DNA from: G020354085 sp964629975
GTDB taxonomy: Bacteria > Pseudomonadota > Gammaproteobacteria > Acidiferrobacterales > Sulfurifustaceae
DNA length: 13,949 nt
Assembly: GCA_964629975.1 (NCBI GenBank)
Contig: CAZVUN010000081.1
Span: 1 to 13,949 of the forward strand
Reading direction: 5' to 3'
Numbering within the stretch: the first letter of the stretch is position 1; every line of letters begins with the position of its first letter. This document shows positions 1-7,810 of the stretch, piece by piece. The notes under the pieces are model-generated. The model did not search any database. It had not been told where the DNA came from and saw only the letters and a program-made list of their open reading frames with translations. Both the position numbers and the translations under genes were made by a program.

Positions 1-1667
1 GCCTCGGGCGCGCCGTGCTGCGCGAGCGCGCGCTCGCTCGCAGCATCGAGACGCGCGAGGTACAACCCGCCGCGCCGGTGCGGCTGCAGGAACTCCGCCA
101 CCAGTCCGGGTGACAACGGCACGGACGTCTCGACCCGCAGCGCCGCGGCAACGCGCGAGAGCTCGGAACCGTAGAGGGTTCCGATCAGGTAGCCGTCCGG
201 ATGCTGCGCGAACCAGGCGGCGAGATCGTCTTCGGTTACCACTGCGAGTGGATGCCTGAGGCGCCCGAGGAACTGGAGCTGGCCGTGGTACTTGCCGAGA
301 TGGGCGATCGGCCGGCCTTGCGCCTGCAACGTTGCCACCCGCCCGGCGAGCGGGCGCAGGTCGAAGGTCGGCCCGACGGCGTCGAGCAGGCCGGCAAATG
401 CGGCGCCCAGCACCAGCACGCACGCCAGCACCACCGCCTGGACGCGGCGGCTGAGCGCGGCGTGCGCCGTAAACAGCACGGCAAACGCGCACACCGCCAT
501 CACGATGCCGGGCGCCATCGACAAGCCCGCTGCGCTCGCCAAGTCGAACTTCTGCGGGTTGTTGACCGCGTAGATCCACACCGCGGCGAGCGCGCCCAGG
601 CCGAGCGCCACGGGTATCGCATCGAAGTCGCGGCGCGTGTCATCGCTGTGCGCGAGGGCGAAAGCCGCCAGCAGCGCCGCGCCCGGGAACAACGGCAGCA
701 GATAGTGCGGCTGCTTGCCGGCCACGAGCGACAGCACCACAAACACCGGCACGAGCCACGCCAGACAAAAGCGCACGCCCGCCTGCGGCGCCGCGCGCCG
801 CAGGCGCCACAGACCACGCCACAGCGGCGGCCACAGCGACCACGGGAACAGCAGCAGCGGCAGCAGCGCCAGGTACCACCACCACGGGAAACTGTGGTGG
901 AACGACTCGTGCATGCGCCCGGCGGTCTGGCCCCAGAAGATGGCCGTGCGATACTCGGCGCCGCCGGCGAGCCCCGCCGGCACCGCCCAGGCGAGGCCGA
1001 TGGCGGCCGCGAGCAACAGCGCGGCGCCGATGCCGCCATACCAGGTGCGCCAGCGTGGACGCGAATCGAGCGCCCACCACGGCGCGGCCAGCGCCACCGG
1101 CAACACATGCAGCAGAATCACCGGGCCCTTGGCGAGAATACCGAGACCGAGCGCCACCCCGAGCTCGACGAAACCACGCACTCCGCCCTCGCGCCAGGCG
1201 CGCACGACACCCAGCAGGCCGAGCAGGGTGAAAAGCACGACCAGCATGTCGAACATGGTGAGCGTGCTGAACACCAGCCAAAGCAACGAGCCAAAGGCGA
1301 TCCACGGGGCGAGCACCGCCGGTTGCGCCTCCTGCGGCCACAGGCGGCGCGCGAGCTGCGCGATGAGCGCGAGACTCGCGAGTGCGGCGAGCGGGGCAAC
1401 CAGGCGCGGCCACCAGTCGTTGACGCCGAACAGCGCCCAGCCCAGATGCATCAACCAGAACAGCAGCGGTGGCTTGTGGCTATAGGGCGCGCCGTTGAGG
1501 TAGGGAACGAGAAAGTCGCCGCGACTCCACATCTCCCACGCCACCGCCGCGTAGCGCGTCTCGTCCACCGGCCACAGGGGGCGCGATGCGAGCGCGCCCA
1601 GCACCACGCCGCCCGCCAGCGCGAGCAGTGGCCACAGGGATCGGGTGACCAGGTGCACGGCGCGCAT
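1..1667 (-). CDS. ArnT-like GT39 glycosyltransferase B (3' end cut by window edge)
   Basis: Integral membrane glycosyltransferase of the GT39/PMT-like (ArnT) superfamily, which moves a sugar from a polyprenyl-phosphate donor to an acceptor on the periplasmic side of the inner membrane. No stop occurs in 555 codons down to base 1; ArnT proteins are about 550 residues, so only the extreme C-terminus should be missing. Near residue 34 is the family's first periplasmic loop with the acidic pair (PVDETRYA), followed by VPYLNG and HKPPLLFW. Later come TMFDMLVVLF, LAKGPVILLHVLPV, a loop ending in FPWWWYLALLPLLLFPW, and GKQPHYLLPLFPG, each with an ArnT counterpart. A dozen or so hydrophobic segments precede a soluble C-terminal part. 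The ATG overlaps the VTT gene stop as TGATG, with no Shine-Dalgarno, so translation is probably coupled. Donor sugar and acceptor cannot be read from sequence; lipid A is a guess from the family. Confidence 0.9.
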   Translation of the reverse strand, partial: MRAVHLVTRSLWPLLALAGGVVLGALASRPLWPVDETRYAAVAWEMWSRGDFLVPYLNGAPYSHKPPLLFWLMHLGWALFGVNDWWPRLVAPLAALASLALIAQLARRLWPQEAQPAVLAPWIAFGSLLWLVFSTLTMFDMLVVLFTLLGLLGVVRAWREGGVRGFVELGVALGLGILAKGPVILLHVLPVALAAPWWALDSRPRWRTWYGGIGAALLLAAAIGLAWAVPAGLAGGAEYRTAIFWGQTAGRMHESFHHSFPWWWYLALLPLLLFPWSLWPPLWRGLWRLRRAAPQAGVRFCLAWLVPVFVVLSLVAGKQPHYLLPLFPGAALLAAFALAHSDDTRRDFDAIPVALGLGALAAVWIYAVNNPQKFDLASAAGLSMAPGIVMAVCAFAVLFTAHAALSRRVQAVVLACVLVLGAAFAGLLDAVGPTFDLRPLAGRVATLQAQGRPIAHLGKYHGQLQFLGRLRHPLAVVTEDDLAAWFAQHPDGYLIGTLYGSELSRVAAALRVETSVPLSPGLVAEFLQPHRRGGLYLARLDAASERALAQHGAPE

Positions 1668-2398
1668 CAGCGCGGCGCGCCGGGCGACGGGGTGGTGGCG
1701 AGCCCCGGTGCGATGTCGCGCGAGAGCGCGCGCAGCCGCCGGTGGCGCCGATACAGCCAGCCGCCAAACGCCGCCGAGGCGACGAACAGCGCCGCGCCCA
1801 CGACCAGGCGCAGCGCCGGATCCGTCTCGACCCCGCTGCCGATCAAGGCGAACACCACGGTCTGCGGCAGGTAACCGATAAGCGACCCCAGGAAGAACGG
1901 CGTGGGCTCCACGCTCGACACGCCGGCCAGCAGGTTGGTGGCCAGATTGTGCCCGACCGGCAGGAAGCGGATGAGCACGGTGGTGGAGAACGGGTGCGTG
2001 CGCAGAAACGCATCCATGTGCCGCGCGCGCCGGCCCAGGCGGCGCGCGATGAACCGGTGCGCCAGCAGCCGCGCGTAGTAGAACGCCGCAACACAACTGA
2101 GCAGCGTGCCGAGCAGCGCAAGCGCCGCACCCTCCACCAGCCCGAACGCGTAGCCGCCAAGAAAGGCCACGAACTGGCGCGGCAGGCCGAGCACCGTAAG
2201 CAGCGCCGCGACACCCACGAACAGCAGTTCCCCGGACAGCCCGTGGTTGCGGATGCTGGCGTCGACCCAGGCCTTGTCGAATGCGGCGCCGAAGCGCGTC
2301 TCCTCCAGCAGAAACGCGACCGCCACCAGTGTCGCGATCAGCAGCAGCCCGCGCAGCGTCGCGCGTACCGTGAGTGACAGGCGTGGCGCGGATTTCAC
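1667..2398 (-). CDS. VTT-domain (TVP38/TMEM64, DedA-related) membrane protein
   Basis: Predicted polytopic inner-membrane protein of 243 residues. After a short basic N-terminus, the first helix spans roughly residues 15-31. The VTT core follows: a helical hairpin containing LGLPRQFVAFLGGYAFG, a G-rich helix, the loop RTHPFSTTVLIRFLPVG, and FFLGSLIGYLPQTVVFALIG. These are characteristic of the SNARE-associated/TVP38 family. The C-terminus is Arg-rich then Pro-rich. The start is a GTG inside GTGA at the stop of the upstream GT2 gene; the same frame is open for 31 codons further upstream but lies inside GT2. Known VTT/DedA relatives include lipid scramblases and undecaprenyl-phosphate translocases. 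The position between a polyprenyl-phosphate sugar synthase and a GT39 makes carrier-lipid recycling a reasonable but unproven role. A generic TVP38 role in membrane homeostasis is the alternative. Confidence 0.9.
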   Translation of the reverse strand: MKSAPRLSLTVRATLRGLLLIATLVAVAFLLEETRFGAAFDKAWVDASIRNHGLSGELLFVGVAALLTVLGLPRQFVAFLGGYAFGLVEGAALALLGTLLSCVAAFYYARLLAHRFIARRLGRRARHMDAFLRTHPFSTTVLIRFLPVGHNLATNLLAGVSSVEPTPFFLGSLIGYLPQTVVFALIGSGVETDPALRLVVGAALFVASAAFGGWLYRRHRRLRALSRDIAPGLATTPSPGAPR

Positions 2399-3132
2399 GC
2401 CGTCGGCCCCGCGCCCGATTCCTGCACGTGCGGGCGACGCATGCGTCGCTGCAGCCACATAACGCCGATGAGATCGACGATGCCGACCCACAGGCGATTG
2501 TGCACGCCGTACTTCGAGGTGCCGCGCGTGCGCGGGCGATGGTTGACCTCGACCGAAACGGTGCGTCCGCCGTTACGCTGCACGAGCGCCGGCAGGAAGC
2601 GGTGCATGTGATCGAAGTACGGCAACTCGAGGAACACCGCGCGGGGAAAGAGCTTCAGCCCGCAACCGGTATCGGGCGTGGCGTCCTTGAGCAGACGCGC
2701 GCGCACCGCGTTGGCGATGCGCGAGGACAAGCGCTTGAGCCACGAATCCTGGCGGCGGCGCCGCCAGCCGGCGACGAGCTGCAGGTTCGCGGGCCGGTCC
2801 CGATCCTGCGCCATGGCCCAGAGTTTGGGGATGTCGGCCGGATCGTTCTGCCCGTCGCCATCGAGGGTGGCGATCCACGCCCCGCGCGCCGCGCGCACCC
2901 CGGTGGCGAGCGCCGCACTCTGCCCGCAGCTGTGCGCGTGCCTGAGCACGCGCAGGCGTGGAAAGTCGCGCTGCGCCGCCGCCAGCCGCTCGGCCGTGGC
3001 ATCGGTGCTGCCGTCGTCGACGTATACCACCTCGTAGTCGAGGCGCCCGTCGAGCGCGGCGCGGATCTCGGCGATGAGCGCGGCGATGTTGTCCTGCTCG
3101 TTGCGCACCGGAATGACCACCGAGAGATCCAT
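2395..3132 (-). CDS. GT2 polyprenyl-phosphate sugar synthase (DPM1/ArnC-like)
   Basis: Cytoplasmic-face glycosyltransferase of family GT2, 245 residues, expected to transfer a sugar from a nucleotide sugar to undecaprenyl phosphate. It opens with LSVVIPVRNEQDN. The nucleotide-binding YVDDGSTD is at about residues 37-44 and the metal-binding DxD lies in LDGDGQNDP (Asp91, Asp93). Acceptor-side motifs PDTGCGLKLFPR and HRPRTRGTSKYG follow, then one hydrophobic stretch (LWVGIVDLIGVMWL) near the C-terminus as a membrane anchor. It lacks the two to four C-terminal helices of GtrB/ArnC, so it is closer to short dolichyl-phosphate mannose synthases. The frame is open far upstream, but ATG 3132 directly precedes the conserved core and lies 5 nt after the PAP2 stop, while the extension would run antisense-like through PAP2. 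It probably supplies the donor for the two GT39 proteins of this operon. Sugar identity is unknown. Confidence 0.9.
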   Translation of the reverse strand: MDLSVVIPVRNEQDNIAALIAEIRAALDGRLDYEVVYVDDGSTDATAERLAAAQRDFPRLRVLRHAHSCGQSAALATGVRAARGAWIATLDGDGQNDPADIPKLWAMAQDRDRPANLQLVAGWRRRRQDSWLKRLSSRIANAVRARLLKDATPDTGCGLKLFPRAVFLELPYFDHMHRFLPALVQRNGGRTVSVEVNHRPRTRGTSKYGVHNRLWVGIVDLIGVMWLQRRMRRPHVQESGAGPTA

Positions 3133-3137
3133 GACTG

Positions 3138-3893
3138 TCAGGCAGGGGAATGATGGCTGGCGAGGTTCGGCGCGCGCGGCTCGGCCGCCGCGCCCGGGAT
3201 GATAGCAGATGGCTCGCCGCCCTGCGGATCGGCCGGGCCCGACCCGAATGCCCGCTCCCAGCGCGGCACCACCCACAATTGCACCACAGCAAGCGTGCCC
3301 ACCACGCCGATCGCCGCACCGGCGATGACATCGCTCGGGTAGTGCTTGGCCAGGGCCACGCGCGACCACGCCACCGCAACTGCCCAGGCGAGCGCCAGGG
3401 CACCCGCCCAGGTGCGCCGCGCGAGCAAGCCGACGAAGATCATGCTGGTCACGAGGTCCGCCGTGTGCCCCGACGGAAACGAGTGCAGGGCCGCCGACCA
3501 GGTGAGACCGGCGGTTTCCTGGGCGTCGGCGTAGCCGGCCAGATCCGGGCGCGCGCGGCCGACCAGCATCTTGAGGATGCGCACGAGGACGACCGGGCCG
3601 AGCAACTGCGCCAGCAGGTAGCCGAGCGCGAGATAGACCCAGCGCCGATCGCGCGTGTACCAGCCCACGGCGAGTGTTGCGAGGAACAGGCCGTAGAACG
3701 GCCACATGCCGTAGCGCGACAGCAGCTCGATCGGGCGGCGCCAGGCCCCGACCCAGGCCGGATCGTGCAACAGGTGCATGCCGGACACATCGCCTTTGAG
3801 CAGCGTGAGCGCGATGGCGAGCGCCAGCAGCGCAAGCCACAGGGCGCCCAGCCGCTGCGTGCGCTGCCTAAGTTCCGCAGCCGGATAGGACAC
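3138..3893 (-). CDS. PAP2-family membrane phosphatase
   Basis: Membrane phosphatase of the PAP2/acid phosphatase superfamily, 251 residues. All three catalytic motifs are intact: C1 KMLVGRARPD (Lys108, Arg115), C2 PSGH (140-143) and C3 SRVALAKHYPSD (Arg178, His184, Asp188). About six membrane helices surround them, with the active site expected at the periplasmic face. The start is GTG 3893, chosen because AAGGAG (3903-3898) lies 4 nt upstream and because it begins just before the first helix. The longer reading up to 4064 is Arg/Ser-rich and lies inside the GT39-A gene. It overlaps that gene by 26 nt and ends 5 nt before GT2. Possible substrates are undecaprenyl pyrophosphate (carrier recycling), lipid A phosphates (LpxE/LpxF-like) or phosphatidylglycerol phosphate; context favours the first two, but sequence does not decide. 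Confidence 0.9.
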   Translation of the reverse strand: MSYPAAELRQRTQRLGALWLALLALAIALTLLKGDVSGMHLLHDPAWVGAWRRPIELLSRYGMWPFYGLFLATLAVGWYTRDRRWVYLALGYLLAQLLGPVVLVRILKMLVGRARPDLAGYADAQETAGLTWSAALHSFPSGHTADLVTSMIFVGLLARRTWAGALALAWAVAVAWSRVALAKHYPSDVIAGAAIGVVGTLAVVQLWVVPRWERAFGSGPADPQGGEPSAIIPGAAAEPRAPNLASHHSPA

Positions 3894-5553
3894 GGTACTC
3901 CTTGAGCGCCACGTAGAAGCTGCGCTGGCCGCGACACGGCGGCGCCGCGTCCGCGAAGACCTTCGCCAGGTCAGCGGCCCGCAGCACGAGCACCCCGTGC
4001 GGATGCGCGGCGAGCCAGGCGCGCGCCTGCGCCGGTTCGAGCTCGACGAAGGTGCGCGCAGCATAGTAATTGAGCGCGCCGCGCGTCACGTTGACCGTCG
4101 CCACCGGCGCCTCGCGCGGCAGCGCGCTCGCCAGCGCGCGCGCCGACAGCAGCGGGTTGATGACGTGCAGTGCCAGGCCGAACACCAGCAGCGAGGCCGC
4201 AACGCTCAGCGCCGCGACACTCCACAGCCAGCGCCGCGCCGGCCCGCGCAGGAACAGCGCCGCGCCGATGGTGGCCACGCTCAGCGCCGCGGCCAGCGCC
4301 AGCCCCTGGCCGCTCGCCGCGCCGAGGTGGCGCGCGGAAAACCACGCCAGCACGCCCGCGAGCAGCAATCCGAACAGCAGCGGCGGGACGCTGAGCCACG
4401 CCGACACGCGTTGGCTCTGCACGAGGCGCGCCACCGCCAGTCCGCCGGCCACGGCCACGCCCGGCATGAGCGGCAACAGGTAAATGACGAGCTTCTCGGA
4501 TACGATCGACAGGGCGGCGAGCGGCAGCAAGGTAAATAGCGCCACTTCGCGCGCCAGCGCCGAGCGCTCGCGCGCCAGTTGCCAGGCGCCGTAGGCGATG
4601 AGCCCGGTCCAGGGCAGCAGCACCACCGGCAGCACGAGCAGGTAGAAATAGAACGGCTCGGGGTGGCTCCAGGAATTGATCGCCCGGCCGAGGAGCTGCT
4701 GGCGCCAGATGGTCTCGAGATAGTCCCCATGGCCGGTGGCGAGGACCGCGCCGATCCAGATCGCCACACCGGCGGCGAGCCCGCCGAGGCCCGCGAGCGG
4801 CCTGAGCGCCCGCAGGCCGGCGCGCCCGCGCGCCAGAGCGAACCAGGCGATCGCAGGCAGCACCGTGAACAGCAACCCCACCGGGCCCTTGGTGGCGAGC
4901 GCCACGGCGCTCGCCAGCCAGAAGCCGGCCCGGGCGCGGCCTGTCCCGTGCTCGAAGTAGCGGTGCAGCGCGACCCAGGCATAGATCGCCGCGGCGGTGA
5001 GCAGCATGTCCATGCGCACCATGTGACCGCCGAATACCACGAGCGCGAGCGTGGCGAACACGAATGCCGACCAGAATCCGACCGCCGCACCTGCCGGCCC
5101 CCCGCCGGCCACGGCGCGTCCGAGCTGGTAGACGCCGGCGAGCGCGGCGAACGTCGAGGCCACGCTCACCAGCCGGAACGCCAGCTCGCCGTGACCGACG
5201 ACGGCGCCCGCGAGCGCCACGATCCAGAAGTAGAGCGGTGGCTTGTCCGGGTACGGATAGCCGTTCAAATGCGGCACGAGCCAACCGCCGCCCGCGAGCA
5301 TCTCGCGCACCGCCTCGCCGTAGCGCGCCTCGTCCAGCACCCAGAGGTCGCGCGGTACCAGCAGGTTGACGCAGAACAGCGCAACACCGAGCGCCGCCAC
5401 CGTGAGCAGCGCGCGGCGCGGCGCACTCACCGCGGAGGAATCGGCCGTGGCGCCTTGCGGTGCAGGCGCCTGCGGCAGCGGCGCGTCGATTGTCGAATCA
5501 GGCAGCGGCACCGGCTCCTCGCGTTGTATCGTCACGGCGGCGCGGCACGGCAA
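3868..5553 (-). CDS. ArnT-like GT39 glycosyltransferase A
   Basis: Polytopic transferase of the GT39/ArnT superfamily, up to 561 residues, first gene of the five-gene minus-strand operon. Conserved pieces in order: WVLDEARYGEAVREM with the acidic pair in the first periplasmic loop, VPHLNGYPYPDKPPLYFW, MVRMDMLLTAAAIY, ATKGPVGLLFTVLPAIAW, a loop with SWSHPEPFYFYLLVLPVVL, and SEKLVIYLLPLMPG. The C-terminal domain after about residue 450 is mostly soluble and ends with a Cys pair (CRGQ and SGCGT). The start is uncertain. TTG 5553 is the longest reading but has no ribosome site; GTG 5535, 5511 or 5430 are in frame. GTG 5430 would place the N-terminus just before the first helix, as in ArnT, and remove a 41-residue Pro/Ala-rich extension. 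It is distant from GT39-B in sequence, so the two likely differ in acceptor or donor. Confidence 0.9.
   Translation of the reverse strand: MPCRAAVTIQREEPVPLPDSTIDAPLPQAPAPQGATADSSAVSAPRRALLTVAALGVALFCVNLLVPRDLWVLDEARYGEAVREMLAGGGWLVPHLNGYPYPDKPPLYFWIVALAGAVVGHGELAFRLVSVASTFAALAGVYQLGRAVAGGGPAGAAVGFWSAFVFATLALVVFGGHMVRMDMLLTAAAIYAWVALHRYFEHGTGRARAGFWLASAVALATKGPVGLLFTVLPAIAWFALARGRAGLRALRPLAGLGGLAAGVAIWIGAVLATGHGDYLETIWRQQLLGRAINSWSHPEPFYFYLLVLPVVLLPWTGLIAYGAWQLARERSALAREVALFTLLPLAALSIVSEKLVIYLLPLMPGVAVAGGLAVARLVQSQRVSAWLSVPPLLFGLLLAGVLAWFSARHLGAASGQGLALAAALSVATIGAALFLRGPARRWLWSVAALSVAASLLVFGLALHVINPLLSARALASALPREAPVATVNVTRGALNYYAARTFVELEPAQARAWLAAHPHGVLVLRAADLAKVFADAAPPCRGQRSFYVALKEYRVLSGCGT
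3898..3903 (-). promoter_or_regulatory. Shine-Dalgarno deciding the GTG start of the PAP2 gene
   Basis: AAGGAG on the minus strand, 4 nt before GTG 3893 and inside the 3' end of the GT39-A gene. It is the only good ribosome site near the start of the conserved PAP2 reading frame and supports the 26-nt gene overlap. Confidence 0.65.
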
Positions 5554-5578
5554 CCGCGCCCGGGTCCAGGCGTGGCAT
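5498..5578 (-). other. Possible 26-codon leader ORF before GT39-A
   Basis: An ATG at 5578 on the minus strand has a good ribosome site, GGGGAGG, 7 nt upstream, but it opens a frame different from GT39-A and stops at TGA 5500-5498 after 26 codons (begins MPRLDPGAVAVPRRRDD). It overlaps the weak candidate starts of GT39-A. It could be a leader peptide coupling translation into GT39-A, or a sign that the true GT39-A start lies here with a frameshift or sequence error in between. The peptide resembles no family I know. Confidence 0.3.
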
Positions 5579-5636
5579 ACCCTAGCCTCCCCGTGTTAAC
5601 GCAGTCTTAAGGAATGCCCGCGGCCCGTCCGGGAAT

Positions 5637-5667
5637 TTGCCGTCCCCGCACGCGGGGCCGGTATAGT
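5637..5667 (+). promoter_or_regulatory. Candidate promoter of the DUF255 gene with internal palindrome
   Basis: A -10-like TATAGT (5662-5667, five of six to consensus) lies 31 nt before ATG 5699; a weak -35-like TTGCCG (5637-5642) is 19 nt further upstream. Between them is a perfect inverted repeat, CCCCGC-AC-GCGGGG (5644-5657), which could be an operator or chance in GC-rich DNA. Transcription from here would begin after GTG 5666, supporting the ATG at 5699 as the translation start. Confidence 0.4.
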
Positions 5668-5698
5668 GGGCGGCCTGCTCCGGCCCACCCGCACCGCC

Positions 5699-7798
5699 AT
5701 GACCCAGCAACGGCACAGCAACCGCCTCGCGCACGAGACCAGCCCCTATCTGCTGCAGCACGCGCACAACCCGGTCGACTGGTACCCGTGGGGCGAGGAG
5801 GCGCTCGCCAAGGCGCGGCGCGAGGACAAGCCGATCCTGCTGTCGATCGGTTACTCGGCCTGTCACTGGTGCCACGTCATGGAGCAGGAGTCGTTCGAGG
5901 ATGAGGACGTGGCGCGCGTCATGAACGAGCACTTCGTGTGCATCAAGGTCGACCGCGAGGAGCGCCCGGACCTCGACAAGATCTACCAGACCGCGCACCA
6001 GATCCTCACGCAGCGCGCCGGCGGCTGGCCGCTCACCATGTTCCTGTCACCGCACGATCAGCTGCCGTTCTTCGGCGGCACCTACTTTCCCAAGACCGCA
6101 CGCCACGGCCTGCCGGCGTTTACCGAGCTGCTCGGCGAGGTGGCGCGCGCCTGGCGTGACAAGCGCGCGGCGATCGAGGCGCAGAACGGTTCGGTGCGCG
6201 AGCTGTTCGCCCGCCTGCAGCCGGCCGGGCCGGCGCCGGGGGTGCATGCGGGTGCGGACACGCTTGCGAGGGCGTTCGATGAGCTGCAGCGGCAGTTCGA
6301 TCCGCGCCACGGCGGCTTCGGGCGGGCGCCGAAGTTCCCGCATCCGACCGCGCTCGATTTCCTGTTGCGCTACTGGGCGCACGGGCAGGTGCGCGGCGAG
6401 CCGAGGCCGCAGGCCCTGGCGATGGTACGCACGACGCTCACGGCCATGGCCGCGGGCGGGCTGTACGACCAGCTGGGCGGCGGCTTCTACCGCTATTCGG
6501 TCGATGAGCGCTGGGAGATCCCGCACTTCGAGAAGATGCTGTACGACAACGCGCAGCTGCTCGCGCTGTACGCCGACGCGTACATCGCCACGCGCGATCC
6601 GCTGTTGCGGCGCGTCGCCCTCGAAACCGCCGCGTGGGTACGGCGCGAGATGCAGTCAGCCGAGGGCGGCTATTACTCGACGCTCGACGCCGACGCGCAG
6701 GGCGAGGAAGGCAGGTTCTACGTCTGGTCGGCGGCGCAGATCAAGGCCCTGTTGCCGCCCGAGGAGTGGGCCTGCGTGGAGCGTCACTTCGCGCTGAACG
6801 GCCAACCGAACTTCGAAGGACAGTGGCACCTCAACGTGCGCATGCCTGCGCCCGCCATCGCACAGGACCTCGGCCTGTCCGTCGAGCGCGTCGAGCAACG
6901 ACTGGCCGCGGCCAAGGCCAGGCTGCTGGCGGCGCGCGCGCAACGGCTGCGGCCGGGGCGCGACGACAAGATCCTCACGGCCTGGAACGGCCTCATGATC
7001 ACCGGCATGGCGCGCGCCGGGCGGCTGCTGGGGCGGCCGGAGCTGGTGGCCTCCGCCGAGCGCGCCTTCGACTTCGCCCGCCGTGTGCTGGCACAGGACG
7101 GGCGCCTGTACGCCACGACCAAGGACGGCAAGACCCGCCTCGCTGGCTACCTCGATGACTACGTGTTCCTGATCGAGGCCGGGCTCGAGCTGCTGCAGGC
7201 GCGCTGGCGCGCAGAGGACCTTGCGTTCATCACGCCGCTGGCCGAGACCGTGCTCGATGAATTCGAGGACGAGGCGCACGGTGCGTTCTTCTTCACCGGC
7301 GCCACGCACGAGGCATTGATCCACCGGCCGAAGCCAACGAGCGACGATGCCATCCCCTCCGGCAACGGGGTCGCGGCCTACGCGCTCGCGCGGCTCGGCC
7401 ATCTGCTCGGCGATGTGCACTACCTCAAGGCCGCCGAGCGCGCGCTCGAGGCGCTGTCGGCAAGCATCGCGCAGTACCCCTCGGCGCACGGCGCGCTGCT
7501 GCGCGCGCTCGATGAGCAACTCCATCCCACCGAGACCGTCGTGCTGCGCGGGGCCGGTGCGGAACTCACCGCCTGGGCGCAACGTGCACAGCGACACTAC
7601 GCGCCGCGCCGGCTGGTAGTCGCCATCCCGGCGGACGGCGTCGGGCTGGCTGGCCTGCTGGCGCAGCGCAAGCCGCTCGCGCCCACCACGGCCTATGTGT
7701 GCAGCGGTCACGCCTGTCAGGCGCCGGTCACGGACCTGGCGGAATTCGAAGCGGCGCTCGCGCACGGCGAAGTCGCGCCCGCCGCGGTGTTGCATTGA
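5699..7798 (+). CDS. YyaL/SPATA20-family thioredoxin-fold protein (DUF255)
   Basis: Soluble protein of 699 residues, the usual length for this widespread family. The N-terminal DUF255 thioredoxin-like domain starts with NRLAHETSPYLLQHAHNPVDW and carries the CxxC site CHWC (Cys55, Cys58), followed by VDREERPDLD and GGWPLTMFLSP. The remainder is the (alpha/alpha)6-barrel region related to N-acylglucosamine 2-epimerase/cellobiose epimerase folds. Landmarks there are GGLYDQLGGGFYRYSVDE, IPHFEKMLYDNAQLL, STLDADAQGEEGRFYVW, DDKILTAWNGLMI and DDAIPSGNGVAAYAL. No signal peptide is visible, so it is cytoplasmic. The biochemical function of the family is not established; redox activity and sugar-epimerase-like folding are inferences. 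GTG 5666 in the same frame was rejected because it overlaps the likely -10. The gene is monocistronic, divergent from GT39-A and convergent (12-nt gap) with the methyltransferase gene. Confidence 0.95.
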   Translation: MTQQRHSNRLAHETSPYLLQHAHNPVDWYPWGEEALAKARREDKPILLSIGYSACHWCHVMEQESFEDEDVARVMNEHFVCIKVDREERPDLDKIYQTAHQILTQRAGGWPLTMFLSPHDQLPFFGGTYFPKTARHGLPAFTELLGEVARAWRDKRAAIEAQNGSVRELFARLQPAGPAPGVHAGADTLARAFDELQRQFDPRHGGFGRAPKFPHPTALDFLLRYWAHGQVRGEPRPQALAMVRTTLTAMAAGGLYDQLGGGFYRYSVDERWEIPHFEKMLYDNAQLLALYADAYIATRDPLLRRVALETAAWVRREMQSAEGGYYSTLDADAQGEEGRFYVWSAAQIKALLPPEEWACVERHFALNGQPNFEGQWHLNVRMPAPAIAQDLGLSVERVEQRLAAAKARLLAARAQRLRPGRDDKILTAWNGLMITGMARAGRLLGRPELVASAERAFDFARRVLAQDGRLYATTKDGKTRLAGYLDDYVFLIEAGLELLQARWRAEDLAFITPLAETVLDEFEDEAHGAFFFTGATHEALIHRPKPTSDDAIPSGNGVAAYALARLGHLLGDVHYLKAAERALEALSASIAQYPSAHGALLRALDEQLHPTETVVLRGAGAELTAWAQRAQRHYAPRRLVVAIPADGVGLAGLLAQRKPLAPTTAYVCSGHACQAPVTDLAEFEAALAHGEVAPAAVLH

Positions 7799-7810
7799 CC
7801 GTGCGCGGCG

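Noticed and set aside
201..1874. 557-codon plus-strand open frame
   Set aside because: Its translation is Arg/Gln/His/Glu-rich with no fold-like pattern and it lies antisense to the clearly conserved GT39-B and VTT frames; long stop-free antisense frames are expected at this GC content.
2395..3840. 481-codon version of the GT2 gene
   Set aside because: Conserved GT2 sequence begins at ATG 3132; the upstream part is an Arg/Ala-rich out-of-frame reading of the PAP2 gene.
5666..5698. Upstream GTG start for the DUF255 protein
   Set aside because: It overlaps the likely -10, has no ribosome site, and family conservation begins after ATG 5699.
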